Below, one piece after another: positions 17,970 to 26,829 of a DNA stretch of 64,000 bases (position 1 is the first letter of the stretch; every line of letters begins with the position of its first letter). The position numbers and the translations under genes are program-made. The notes beneath the pieces are model-generated. The model did not search any database. It was not told where the DNA came from and was given only the letters and a program-made list of their open reading frames with translations. This stretch comes from Anaerolineae bacterium (GTDB taxonomy: Bacteria; Chloroflexota; Anaerolineae; Anaerolineales; UBA4823), in the NCBI GenBank assembly GCA_003327455.1, contig QOQU01000002.1:167963-231962 (forward strand), written 5' to 3'.

Positions 17970-19428
17970 ACCGGATTTGTGTGAGATTTCTGTACCCAAT
18001 CGAATTGGATTCCGTTTCCCTGAGGTTGATGTTCCTCAATCTGCTTTGCCGGAGGGTCTCGTTCGAGAGGTTTTACCCCTCCCAGAGCTGTATGAGGTGG
18101 ATGTTGTCAGACGATACACACGCCTTTCGCAGCTTAATCATTCGATCGATACCGGATACTATCCTCTTGGGTCATGTACGATGAAATACAACCCTAAGAT
18201 CAACGAAGAGATGGCAAGGCAACCTGGATTTGCTGCCGTTCATCCGCTCCAACCTATCCAATCGGTGCAAGGCTGCCTGGCATTGATGTATGATCTTCAG
18301 GAGTGGCTGAAGGAAATTGGCGGCTTTGCCGGCGTTACACTTCAACCAGCCGCTGGTGCCCAAGGGGAATTAACCGGTATCTTAATAATTCGTGCTTATC
18401 ACAAGGATCGAGGCGACCTCAAACGGACAAAAATTCTTATCCCCGATTCCGCACATGGCACCAATCCGGCCACTTCTGCCATGAGTGGTATGACCGTTGT
18501 TGAAATTCGATCAGACGCTCGCGGTAATGTCGATTTAGAAGCCCTGCGGGAGCATTGTGATGACACCCTGGCCGGCTTAATGTTGACCAATCCGAACACA
18601 TTAGGCTTATTCGACGAAAATTTGGAAGAAGTCATTCACCTGGTGCACGAAGCGGGCGGTTTGGTATATGGGGATGGGGCAAACATGAACGCCCTGCTTG
18701 GAATTGTGCGACCTGGCGAAATTGGCATCGACGTTTTACATTACAATCTCCATAAAACCTTTTCGACTCCTCATGGCGGCGGTGGTCCTGGATCAGGCCC
18801 TGTAGGGGTACGCTCGCATCTGGTAGATTTTCTGCCTGCTCCTATCGTGACGATTACCGATGAAGGCGATGAAGAAACCCCTCCGATTTATGGATTCTAC
18901 ACACCACCGAAAACCATCGGGCGGGTAAAGTCTTTCCATGGACACTTTGGCATGATGGTCCGCGCCTATACGTATATGTTGATGCACGGAAAAGAAGGTT
19001 TGCGCAAGATCTCAGAACACGCTGTTCTCAATGCAAACTATCTGCTTGCCCGCCTGCGCCATGTTTACCATGTTCCTTATGATCGGATCTGTATGCATGA
19101 ATTTGTCGCCGAAGGACGTTGGGACAATGTACCTGATATCCGTGCCCTGGACATCGCTAAACGTCTCATGGACTATGGTTTCCATCCACCAACCAACTAC
19201 TTCCCGCTTATTGTCCATGAAGCATTGATGATCGAACCCACCGAAACCGAAAGTAAGCAAACCCTTGATGCCTTTGCAGATGCTTTAATTACCATCGCCG
19301 AAGAAGCACGCACCAATCCTGAAATCCTCAAAACAGCGCCCCATCGAACTCCCGTTGGCAGAGTGGACGAGGTTAAGGCCGCCAAAGACCTGATCCTATC
19401 CTGCGGCGTCGGTGTAGAAGAAGACTGA
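17962..19428 (+). CDS. gcvPB: glycine dehydrogenase (decarboxylating) subunit 2
   Basis: A 488-aa C-terminal half of the split P protein with the catalytic PLP site. The lysine lies in NLHKTFSTPHGGGGPG near residue 266, and SCTMKYNPKINE near 72 is a family signature. The ATG lies within the end of gcvPA, indicating coupled translation. A terminator ends the operon after this gene, so no gcvT (aminomethyltransferase) or lpd follows here. Those must be encoded elsewhere. Confidence 0.97.
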   Translation: MPEPDLCEISVPNRIGFRFPEVDVPQSALPEGLVREVLPLPELYEVDVVRRYTRLSQLNHSIDTGYYPLGSCTMKYNPKINEEMARQPGFAAVHPLQPIQSVQGCLALMYDLQEWLKEIGGFAGVTLQPAAGAQGELTGILIIRAYHKDRGDLKRTKILIPDSAHGTNPATSAMSGMTVVEIRSDARGNVDLEALREHCDDTLAGLMLTNPNTLGLFDENLEEVIHLVHEAGGLVYGDGANMNALLGIVRPGEIGIDVLHYNLHKTFSTPHGGGGPGSGPVGVRSHLVDFLPAPIVTITDEGDEETPPIYGFYTPPKTIGRVKSFHGHFGMMVRAYTYMLMHGKEGLRKISEHAVLNANYLLARLRHVYHVPYDRICMHEFVAEGRWDNVPDIRALDIAKRLMDYGFHPPTNYFPLIVHEALMIEPTETESKQTLDAFADALITIAEEARTNPEILKTAPHRTPVGRVDEVKAAKDLILSCGVGVEED

Positions 19429-19449
19429 CGAAAATCGTTTTACCAACTT

Positions 19450-19487
19450 CTTCCGCAGAGGAAATCCCTCTGCGGAAGTTTCTTTTT
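19450..19487 (+). terminator. intrinsic terminator of the gcv operon
   Basis: A perfect 12-bp stem CTTCCGCAGAGG / CCTCTGCGGAAG with a five-base loop, followed by TTTCTTTTT, 21 bases after the gcvPB stop. Confidence 0.9.
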
Positions 19488-19565
19488 AACAGTTTTGATA
19501 AGAAATGAATTTACTCAATTAAACCCTTTAAACTGAAGTAAAATAACTCTTCGTCTGAAAGGATT

Positions 19566-21287
19566 ATGGATAGAAACAAAACGAACCGCTTTTCATTTGT
19601 CAAACCCCGCAAGACAGTCGAAGTAACCTTGCCGGATGGACGCACGATCCGTGGTCCACGTAACGCTCCGATCCGAGATTTTTTTGCATTGCTCCAGGAC
19701 GAGAAGTTACCTCCTATAGTTGGTGCAATTGTCAACGATGAACTTCGCGAATTAACCTATCCAATCAAAATCGATTCAACGGCTCGCCCAATTACCATGG
19801 GAGAGGCAGACGGAATGCGCATCTATCGGCGCTCGCTAACCATGTTGCTCGAAACCGCTTTTCATAAACTCTATCCGGATGCCTATCTCACGATTGATCA
19901 TTCCGTTTCGTCCGGTGGTTATTTCTGTCAGGTTTTTAATCGCCCACCATTAACAGATACAGAACTGCAAACGTTAGAAGAAACCATGCATCGAATGGTT
20001 GAGGCAGATCTTCCCTTGATTCGGACGGAAATTCCGCTGCATGAAGCGATTCAATACTTCGCGTCGATAAATGCCGATGACATGGTGCGTTTGCTCAAGT
20101 GGCGGCGAAAACCTTATGTGACTCTTTATGAACTGGATGGTTTTCGTGATTATCACCATGGCTATATGGTACCAACTACGGGTTATCTAAAGTGGTTCTC
20201 TCTGAGTCAAACTGATGGGGGTTTCACATTGCGTTTTCCTCGCCGACACGCTCCAACCCAACTCCTGCCTCTTCCCAGTTATTCCAAACTCCTGGAAGCT
20301 TTTCGCCAATATGGAGATTGGTTAGAGCGTTTAGGCATAGGAAATGTCGGCGCTTTAAATGATGCCATTGAAGCCAATCGGGCAGCCGAGATCATCCTCG
20401 TATCTGAAGCACTACACGAACAGATGGTCTCGAATATCGCTTCAATGATTATGGAGCGCAAGGATAAAGTGCGCGTTATTCTGGTTGCCGGTCCATCTTC
20501 CTCTGGTAAAACAACCTTTTCGAAACGCCTTGCCATTCAACTTTTAGCGCGCGGCCTTTCACCGTTCCCCCTTGAAATGGATAATTATTTTGTCAATCGT
20601 GAAGACACTCCGCGCGACGAAAACGGAAATTATGACTTTGAATCGGTGGACGCCCTTAAGTGGCAACAATTAGACCAGGATCTTTCCAACCTTATCGCTG
20701 GGAGAGAAGTCCAACTACCGCGCTATGATTTCAAGAGTGGCACCAGCCGTCCTGGGGAAATTGTTCAACTATCTCCCAACCATATAATCATCCTGGAAGG
20801 AATTCACGGGCTAAATCCAAAACTATTTCAATTTGTGCATAAAAACCAAATCTTTCGCATTTATGTCTCCGCCTTGACCCAACTTAACCTCGATCGTCAT
20901 AATCGAGTGTCAACTACCGACACGCGCTTAATCCGCCGCATTGTGCGTGATTCGCGCGAGCGCGGCTATAATGCTCAACACACCATCCGCATCTGGGAAT
21001 CGGTGCGGAGAGGTGAAAAGCGATATATCTTCCCTTACCAGAACAACGCTGATGTCATGTTCAATTCAGCTTTAGTCTATGAGCTATCAGCGCTAAAACC
21101 CCTTGCTGAACCGCTTCTACGCCAGGTTCCCCATGGCACAATGGAATATATCGAGGCAAAACGTCTGCTCGCCTTTTTGGAATGGTTCTTACCGTTAGAC
21201 ATTAATTTAGTGCCTGATAACTCTATCCTGCGAGAGTTTATTGGCGACTCAATCCTGAAAGAATTCAAACTTTGGAACAATCATTGA
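19566..21287 (+). CDS. uridine kinase-like protein with threonyl-tRNA-synthetase-type N-terminal domains
   Basis: A 573-aa protein. Residues about 15-85 form a TGS domain and about 90-230 resemble the second additional domain of threonyl-tRNA synthetase. The C-terminal part (about 300-500) is a P-loop phosphotransferase of the uridine kinase/phosphoribulokinase family with Walker A GPSSSGKTTFSKR and ILEGIHGLNP. Such fusions are widespread nucleoside kinase candidates. The substrate cannot be read from sequence. AAAGGA precedes the ATG. The gene overlaps tgt by 16 bases and leads a run of six plus-strand genes. Confidence 0.88.
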   Translation: MDRNKTNRFSFVKPRKTVEVTLPDGRTIRGPRNAPIRDFFALLQDEKLPPIVGAIVNDELRELTYPIKIDSTARPITMGEADGMRIYRRSLTMLLETAFHKLYPDAYLTIDHSVSSGGYFCQVFNRPPLTDTELQTLEETMHRMVEADLPLIRTEIPLHEAIQYFASINADDMVRLLKWRRKPYVTLYELDGFRDYHHGYMVPTTGYLKWFSLSQTDGGFTLRFPRRHAPTQLLPLPSYSKLLEAFRQYGDWLERLGIGNVGALNDAIEANRAAEIILVSEALHEQMVSNIASMIMERKDKVRVILVAGPSSSGKTTFSKRLAIQLLARGLSPFPLEMDNYFVNREDTPRDENGNYDFESVDALKWQQLDQDLSNLIAGREVQLPRYDFKSGTSRPGEIVQLSPNHIIILEGIHGLNPKLFQFVHKNQIFRIYVSALTQLNLDRHNRVSTTDTRLIRRIVRDSRERGYNAQHTIRIWESVRRGEKRYIFPYQNNADVMFNSALVYELSALKPLAEPLLRQVPHGTMEYIEAKRLLAFLEWFLPLDINLVPDNSILREFIGDSILKEFKLWNNH

Positions 21288-22402
21288 CGAATCCGACCGG
21301 CTCGAAAACGAACTTGTTTGAATTTCACATCATAACCTCCGATGGAAACGCTCGGGTTGGGTCCTTTTCTACCCCTCACGGAGAGATACCTACACCTGTC
21401 TTTGCCCCCGTTGGAACTCAGGCGACCGTCAAATCGCTTACCCCCAGACAGTTGGAGGAAATTGGTGCTACTTTAGTCCTTGCCAACACCTATCACCTTT
21501 TCCTCCGACCCGGCGATGAGCGAATTGCCCGCCTGGGCGGTTTACACCAGTTTATGAACTGGAGAAAACCCATCCTCACCGATTCGGGCGGATTCCAGGT
21601 GTTTTCACTGGCAAAAATCAATCAAATCGATGAAGATGGCGTTACATTCAAGAGCCATATCGATGGATCATTTCAACGATTAACCCCCGAAAAATCGATT
21701 GCCATTCAGGAGAATCTTGGGGCGGATATTATTATGGCATTTGACCAGTGCCCGCCTCCTTATGATCGAGAACTCAACGAACGGGCACTAGAACGCACCC
21801 ATGCCTGGGCAGAACGCTGCCTTAAGGCAAAAACTCGACCCGACCAGGCGCTATTCGGAATCGTGCAGGGAGGGGTTTTTGAAGACTTGCGCACAAAATC
21901 AGCTGAATTTATTACTTCATTAAACTTCCCCGGCAATGCCATTGGAGGACTATCGGTCGGGGAAACAAAAGAAGAAATGTTTCGCATCCTTGAGTTAATT
22001 AACACAATTTTACCCACGGAAAAACCGCGCTACTTAATGGGCGTTGGCACACCATACGATATTGTTCAGGGCGTTGCACGCGGGATTGACATCTTCGATT
22101 GTGTTTTACCAACCCGTTTGGCGCGACATACCACTGCCCTGCGTAGAAAAGATCGTCTTAATCTGGTCAACGCAGCGTATGCCGAAGACCCTCAACCCAT
22201 CGAGGTAACGTGCGAGTGTTATACCTGTCAAAATTTTTCTCGAGCTTATCTTCGTCACCTGATCCTCGCTAAAGAAATGTTGGCAGCCACCCTATTATCC
22301 ATTCACAATGTTTACACGCTCTTAAAATTAACCCAGGAAATCCGTCAGGCAATCCTGAACAAATCATTTAATAAATTACTCGAGGAATTTCAATCGCCAT
22401 GA
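21272..22402 (+). CDS. tgt: queuine/preQ1 tRNA-ribosyltransferase
   Basis: A 376-aa tRNA-guanine transglycosylase that exchanges guanine 34 of GUN-anticodon tRNAs for a queuosine precursor. It contains the active-site DSGGFQVFSL near 107, DQCPPPYD, the nucleophile region GIDIFDCVLPTRLAR and a zinc site CxCxxC (CECYTC) near 315. The start is probably the TTG at 21272, inside the upstream kinase gene. A TTG at 21284 is an alternative. No strong ribosome site is visible. The stop overlaps the uppP start by four bases. Confidence 0.96.
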   Translation: MEQSLTNPTGSKTNLFEFHIITSDGNARVGSFSTPHGEIPTPVFAPVGTQATVKSLTPRQLEEIGATLVLANTYHLFLRPGDERIARLGGLHQFMNWRKPILTDSGGFQVFSLAKINQIDEDGVTFKSHIDGSFQRLTPEKSIAIQENLGADIIMAFDQCPPPYDRELNERALERTHAWAERCLKAKTRPDQALFGIVQGGVFEDLRTKSAEFITSLNFPGNAIGGLSVGETKEEMFRILELINTILPTEKPRYLMGVGTPYDIVQGVARGIDIFDCVLPTRLARHTTALRRKDRLNLVNAAYAEDPQPIEVTCECYTCQNFSRAYLRHLILAKEMLAATLLSIHNVYTLLKLTQEIRQAILNKSFNKLLEEFQSP

Positions 22403-23217
22403 CTTTGACGCAATCGATTTTACTCGGTATATTACAGGGACTAACCGAATTTATTCCTATCTCATCCTCTGCCCATTTAGCCCTGTTACCTTACTTTTTT
22501 CAATGGCAAGTCTCTCCTGAGATTGATTTCATTTACAACATCTTGGTTCAGTTCGCAACCCTGGGCGCAGTTTTAGCCTTTTACTGGAAAGACCTCTGGA
22601 GCATACTCCATTCAATCTTGCACAATCTGACAAAAAGAGGTAACTGGCAGCATCCAGATAGCCAGCTTGCCCTGGCTTTAGTGATGGGGACATTGCCTGT
22701 CGTCGTCATCGGATATCCGCTAAAAGGTTTGGTAGAAAAAGCCTTTGCGCAACCTTTATGGGTTGGCGGCGCCTTATTAATCACCTCCATTCTTCTGTTT
22801 ATCTCCGAGCTGCGTTTCAGTAAAAATCTCACAAGCCATACATTAACCCTAACGGATGCTCTCGTCATAGGACTATGGCAGACCCTGGCGATCTTTCCCG
22901 GTATTTCGCGTTCAGGAGCAACCATCGCCGGGGGACTTTTTCGCAACCTCGACCGGCAACAGGCAACCCGTTTCTCCTTTCTGCTATCTATCCCCGCCTT
23001 AACCGGCGCCGGCATCGCCTCGCTTCTGGATCTAATTCGCTTACCAGATTTCACGCATTTTCTCCCTGTAATCCTGCCAGGTTGCCTGGTTGCCTTGCTT
23101 GTTGGGTACATCTCAATTTACTGGTTGGTGAGGTATGTTCAAAACCACCCTTTATACATCTTTTCCGGCTATTGTTTGATTTTAGGTATAATCGTTATCG
23201 TCAGTGTGTTTTTATGA
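22399..23217 (+). CDS. uppP: undecaprenyl-diphosphatase
   Basis: A 272-aa integral membrane phosphatase (BacA/UppP) that recycles undecaprenyl diphosphate to the lipid carrier for peptidoglycan and polysaccharides. The two catalytic motifs are present: GLTEFIPISSSAHL near residue 14 and FPGISRSGATIAGG near 165. About eight hydrophobic segments are predicted. Its ATG overlaps the tgt stop (ATGA), showing translational coupling. Confidence 0.96.
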   Translation: MTLTQSILLGILQGLTEFIPISSSAHLALLPYFFQWQVSPEIDFIYNILVQFATLGAVLAFYWKDLWSILHSILHNLTKRGNWQHPDSQLALALVMGTLPVVVIGYPLKGLVEKAFAQPLWVGGALLITSILLFISELRFSKNLTSHTLTLTDALVIGLWQTLAIFPGISRSGATIAGGLFRNLDRQQATRFSFLLSIPALTGAGIASLLDLIRLPDFTHFLPVILPGCLVALLVGYISIYWLVRYVQNHPLYIFSGYCLILGIIVIVSVFL

Positions 23218-23253
23218 ATACAAACCCTTTCCTGTTTCTTCAAGTAAATTAAC

Positions 23254-24168
23254 ATGCGGATTTTATTTATTGTCAATCCAATCTCCGGACGGGGAGCCGG
23301 TGAACGTGCTATCCCCTTGATTCAAAATTTTATTGACCAAAACCGGCTGACAGGATCGCTCATTGTCACCCAATTTGCGGGTCATGCGATTGAGATTGCC
23401 TCCCAAAAAGCAAAAGACTTCGATATTATTGTCGCTACTGGTGGAGACGGAACGTCAAACGAAGTGCTCAACGGTCTTATGCAGGCAAAATCACAAGGGC
23501 AACCACCACCAGCCTTAGCGGTATTAAGTGTTGGCAGAGGCAACGATTTTGCCTTTGGAATTGGGGTGCCCAAAGGACTGAATAAGGGTTTTGACGTATT
23601 GCTCAACCATCAGTTGAAATCCATTGATATCGGTCTTATTCAGGGAGGTGACTACCCTCAAGGACGCTTTTTCGGTAACGGGGTAGGGATTGGATTTGAC
23701 GCTGTGGTCGGTTTTGTCGCTGCCCGCAGCCGTTTAACAGGGTTCTTATCGTATATCGTCGCTGCCATCAAGACCGCCTTCATTTACTTTACAGCACCTT
23801 TACTGGAACTGCAATTTGATCACAAAGCCCAAACTGTCACTGCGCTGATGGTCTCGGTAATGAATGGCAGGCGGATGGGCGGAGGATTTATGATGACTCC
23901 TCATTCCCTTAATAATGATGGGCTCTTTGATGTATGTATTGCTAAAGAAGTACCAAAAGCACAGATCTTCGCCTTAATTCCACATTTTATCCGCGGGACA
24001 CAACTATCCCAAAAAAGTGTCTATTTAGAGCAGACCAAAACCCTTCAGGTAACCGCTATTGAAGGCTCTTTACCAATCCATGCAGATGGAGAAACCATCT
24101 GCACAGAGGGAAAATCTGTCTCAATTCAAAACATCCCCAATGCCCTTCAGGTTGTGGTTCCAAAATGA
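23254..24168 (+). CDS. diacylglycerol kinase-family lipid kinase
   Basis: A 304-aa soluble lipid kinase of the DagK/YegS family, which phosphorylates diacylglycerol or related lipids. The glycine-rich nucleotide-binding motif ATGGDGTSNEVLNGL lies near residue 68, VNPISGRG is at the N-terminus, and GVGIGFDA lies in the second domain. Length is normal. It overlaps the acyltransferase gene by four bases, so the two probably work in phospholipid or glycolipid recycling. Confidence 0.92.
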   Translation: MRILFIVNPISGRGAGERAIPLIQNFIDQNRLTGSLIVTQFAGHAIEIASQKAKDFDIIVATGGDGTSNEVLNGLMQAKSQGQPPPALAVLSVGRGNDFAFGIGVPKGLNKGFDVLLNHQLKSIDIGLIQGGDYPQGRFFGNGVGIGFDAVVGFVAARSRLTGFLSYIVAAIKTAFIYFTAPLLELQFDHKAQTVTALMVSVMNGRRMGGGFMMTPHSLNNDGLFDVCIAKEVPKAQIFALIPHFIRGTQLSQKSVYLEQTKTLQVTAIEGSLPIHADGETICTEGKSVSIQNIPNALQVVVPK

Positions 24169-24893
24169 TTCCCTCAACCGTTGCTTTTCCCGTAACACGT
24201 TTTTTGAACTTTATCATCAAGCAAGGCAGTTCTATCGTCCTTGACCTTGATATCGCCGAACTGAACAAAGTCCCAAGAAACGGACCATTGATCATTGCCA
24301 CCAACCATATTAATTTTATCGAAGTCCCTGTGGTGTACACGCACCTTCAGCCTCGCCCGATTACCGGATTGGTTAAAATAGAAACCTGGAATAATCCCTT
24401 GATGGGCTTGCTCTTTGACTTATGGGGCGGCATTCCCGTGCGGCGCGGTGAAGCAGACGTTACGGCTGCGAAACGCTGTCTTGATGCTCTGAAAGAAGGG
24501 AAAATTGTTGCGGTTGCTCCAGAAGGCACCCGCAGCGGCGATGGTCGGCTTCGCAAAGGCAACGCCGGGATCGTCTTTCTGGCTATTAAGTCGCAAGCTC
24601 CAATTTTACCGATTGCCTTTTACGGTGCAGAGCAATACTGGCAAGACCTCCGCAGTTTAAATAAAATCCCATTCCGTATCCGAGTGGGAAAACCTTTTTT
24701 GATTGATGTTTCCAATAAAACGATCAACCAGAAGATCCGTAACCAAATCGCAGATGAAATCATGATTCAGATTGCCTTGCTCCTGCCCAGTTCATATCAT
24801 GGATACTATGCAGGGCGAGTGAGTGAAAAACCTGAATATCTCAAATTTCTTGTCTCTGAATTTGAACCAAGAGAACAAAAGTTTTCAAATTGA
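24165..24893 (+). CDS. plsC: 1-acyl-sn-glycerol-3-phosphate acyltransferase family protein
   Basis: A 242-aa PlsC-type acyltransferase, expected to acylate lysophosphatidic acid at the membrane. Motif I reads NHINFIEVP, which is HX4E where the usual motif is HX4D. Motif III is EGTRSGDGRLRKG near residue 125. The rest of the fold appears intact, so this may be a lineage variant or a different acceptor specificity. It is coupled to the lipid kinase gene by an ATGA overlap. Confidence 0.88.
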   Translation: MIPSTVAFPVTRFLNFIIKQGSSIVLDLDIAELNKVPRNGPLIIATNHINFIEVPVVYTHLQPRPITGLVKIETWNNPLMGLLFDLWGGIPVRRGEADVTAAKRCLDALKEGKIVAVAPEGTRSGDGRLRKGNAGIVFLAIKSQAPILPIAFYGAEQYWQDLRSLNKIPFRIRVGKPFLIDVSNKTINQKIRNQIADEIMIQIALLLPSSYHGYYAGRVSEKPEYLKFLVSEFEPREQKFSN

Positions 24894-24915
24894 GATAATT
24901 CCTATGGTTTAACCC

Positions 24916-24944
24916 TTCAAAAGCGACAAACTTTGCATTATACT
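24916..24944 (+). promoter_or_regulatory. putative promoter of the DsbA-like gene
   Basis: TTCAAA, 17 bases, TATACT. The -10 ends nine bases before the ATG at 24954, so transcription would start at or within three bases of the start codon. That suggests a leaderless or nearly leaderless mRNA. Confidence 0.45.
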
Positions 24945-24953
24945 CATCCAAGT

Positions 24954-25757
24954 ATGAATAAAGAAGCCCCGGATACGAACTTGATCCCAGAGACACCAAA
25001 CAAAAAACGGCGCTCTGCCAGCGGACAACCGCTCTTTGTCCTTGCAGTGTATAGCTGGACATTTCCCATTGCGATCCTGATTGCTTTTATAGCCGGTATC
25101 TTCCTGGGTTATTTTGTTCGGTCAGGATCGAATCCTGGCACAGCCGCTCAGCCAACTGCCGCCCAAAATCAAAACAACACTACCCAAAACGATAGCTCCC
25201 GGCAACAAATGCTGGCTTTGCTTGCCGAACAAACCAGGAACTATATCGGCAATGAGCAAGCCCCGGTTCGCATGTATGAATTTAGCGATTTTCGCTGTCC
25301 CTATTGCGCCCGATATAACCTGGATACTGGTAAGAAAATTCTCTCAACCTACGTTGATACAGGAAAGGTTTACCTGGGTTTTATTCACCTGGCTATTCTT
25401 GGTGAAGATTCGGTTCGGGCAGCGTTAGCCAGCGAATGCGCTGCAGAACAACAAAAATTCTGGGAGTATCACGAACTCCTTTTTGCCCAGCGCCAAGGCG
25501 GGCAAAATCCAGACTACAGCAACGAAAACCTGAAAGCCCTTGCTCAGCAACTTGGTTTAGATCTAAAGGTTTTCTCCGAGTGCCTCGACTCAGGACGTTA
25601 CACATCTATTGTGCTCCAACAAACTCAATTTGCCCGCCAATTAGGACTCACCAGCACTCCATCCTTTTTGATTAATGGAAGAGCTATCATCGGAGCTCAA
25701 CCCTATGAAGTGTTTGAAGGAGTCATCGAACAGGCTCTAAAAGAGAGCGCGCAATAA
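24954..25757 (+). CDS. membrane-anchored DsbA-like thioredoxin-fold protein
   Basis: A 267-aa extracytoplasmic thiol-disulfide protein. One membrane segment (about 35-60) follows a short cytoplasmic tail, then a Gln/Asn/Thr-rich linker and a DsbA/thioredoxin domain with the CPYC active site (SDFRCPYCARY, near residue 112) and cis-Pro region STPSFLING. Relatives oxidise or isomerise disulfides in exported proteins. No DsbB or VKOR partner is nearby. The ATG at 24954 is used. There is no ribosome site, which fits the promoter position. It converges on the dehydrogenase gene with only two bases between stops. Confidence 0.9.
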   Translation: MNKEAPDTNLIPETPNKKRRSASGQPLFVLAVYSWTFPIAILIAFIAGIFLGYFVRSGSNPGTAAQPTAAQNQNNTTQNDSSRQQMLALLAEQTRNYIGNEQAPVRMYEFSDFRCPYCARYNLDTGKKILSTYVDTGKVYLGFIHLAILGEDSVRAALASECAAEQQKFWEYHELLFAQRQGGQNPDYSNENLKALAQQLGLDLKVFSECLDSGRYTSIVLQQTQFARQLGLTSTPSFLINGRAIIGAQPYEVFEGVIEQALKESAQ

Positions 25758-25759
25758 GA

Positions 25760-26794
25760 TTAATCCGAAGCTACCTTTAAAACCTTCGCGCCTTTAATTT
25801 TGCGATTCTTTAAATCCAAAATAGCTTGATTTGCCAGATCAAAAGGATAGATCTGAACCTCCGGGTGAATGTTTTCCCGAGCGATCAATTGCAAGCAGTC
25901 CTCAACATCCTGCCGTGTAACATTGGCAACACTCTTGATTTCTTTTTCCATCCATAATTGCGAGGGATAATCCATTTCGGCTAAAAGATGACGATCGAAC
26001 TCCTCTTTACGGATGGCATTGATCACCAGGCGACCTCCTGGAGCAAGATTACGCAGAGCTTCCAATACCGGCTTCCAGGCAGGAGTGGTATCAATAATTG
26101 CATCTAGTGGTTCTGGTGACATGTCCTCAATCGCACCCGCCCAGACAGCCCCAAGCTGCATTGCGAATTCTCGCTCGCCTGAACTGCGAGAGAAAACATA
26201 AATCTCACTCTCTGGATACATGGCTTTGGTCATCATGAGCACAAGGTGAGCTGAAGCACCAAAGCCGGTCAAGCCCAATCTCATCCCATTTTTTATTTTT
26301 GTTAGCCTCAAGGATCGGTATCCGATTGCTCCAGCGCACAGGAGTGGTGCAGCCTGACAGGCATCCATATTTTCAGGAATTAAATAGGCAAAGTTTTCAT
26401 TCACAACCATATACTCAGCATAACCACCAGGAGCATCACGCCCGGTTGCCTTGAATTCGGCGCATAGATTTTCCTCACCTCGCAAACAATAGGTACATTG
26501 TCCACAAGCTTCATAGATCCACGCCACCCCAACTCGATCACCGATTTGAAATTTGCTTGCGAACTTTCCCTTCTCTACCACCTGCCCGACAACCTGATGA
26601 CCTGGCACCATCGGTAATTGCGATGGTGCTGCTCTGCCTTCAATCTCATCTATCTCGGTATGACACACCCCACAGGTTTCAACCTTGATCAGAATCTGAT
26701 ATTCGCCGGGTTGTGGACTGGGTAACTCAACCATTTCTAATGGAGTCGATGCGTCTTTAATTTGACTTATCCGCTCAATGATCCAGGCTTTCAT
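25760..26794 (-). CDS. zinc-dependent alcohol dehydrogenase
   Basis: A 344-aa medium-chain dehydrogenase. Catalytic zinc ligands are in CGVCHTE near residue 36 and PGHQVVG near 61 (glutamine replaces the common glutamate after the histidine). The structural zinc site is CGQCTYCLRGEENLC. The NAD(P)-binding loop reads GLTGFGASAHL. The pattern resembles Zn-ADHs of the AdhA/YahK type. The substrate is not predictable. The ATG at 26794 is set by GGAGGTAAGG just upstream. It is the last gene of a four-gene minus-strand set. Confidence 0.93.
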   Translation of the reverse strand: MKAWIIERISQIKDASTPLEMVELPSPQPGEYQILIKVETCGVCHTEIDEIEGRAAPSQLPMVPGHQVVGQVVEKGKFASKFQIGDRVGVAWIYEACGQCTYCLRGEENLCAEFKATGRDAPGGYAEYMVVNENFAYLIPENMDACQAAPLLCAGAIGYRSLRLTKIKNGMRLGLTGFGASAHLVLMMTKAMYPESEIYVFSRSSGEREFAMQLGAVWAGAIEDMSPEPLDAIIDTTPAWKPVLEALRNLAPGGRLVINAIRKEEFDRHLLAEMDYPSQLWMEKEIKSVANVTRQDVEDCLQLIARENIHPEVQIYPFDLANQAILDLKNRKIKGAKVLKVASD

Positions 26795-26829
26795 CCTTAC
26801 CTCCAAAGCAATGGACAATCAATTCTGTT

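Noticed and set aside
22581..23111. A 176-codon open frame antisense to uppP
   Set aside because: It is a strand shadow of a well-recognised gene with Arg/Lys/Pro-rich, non-family sequence.
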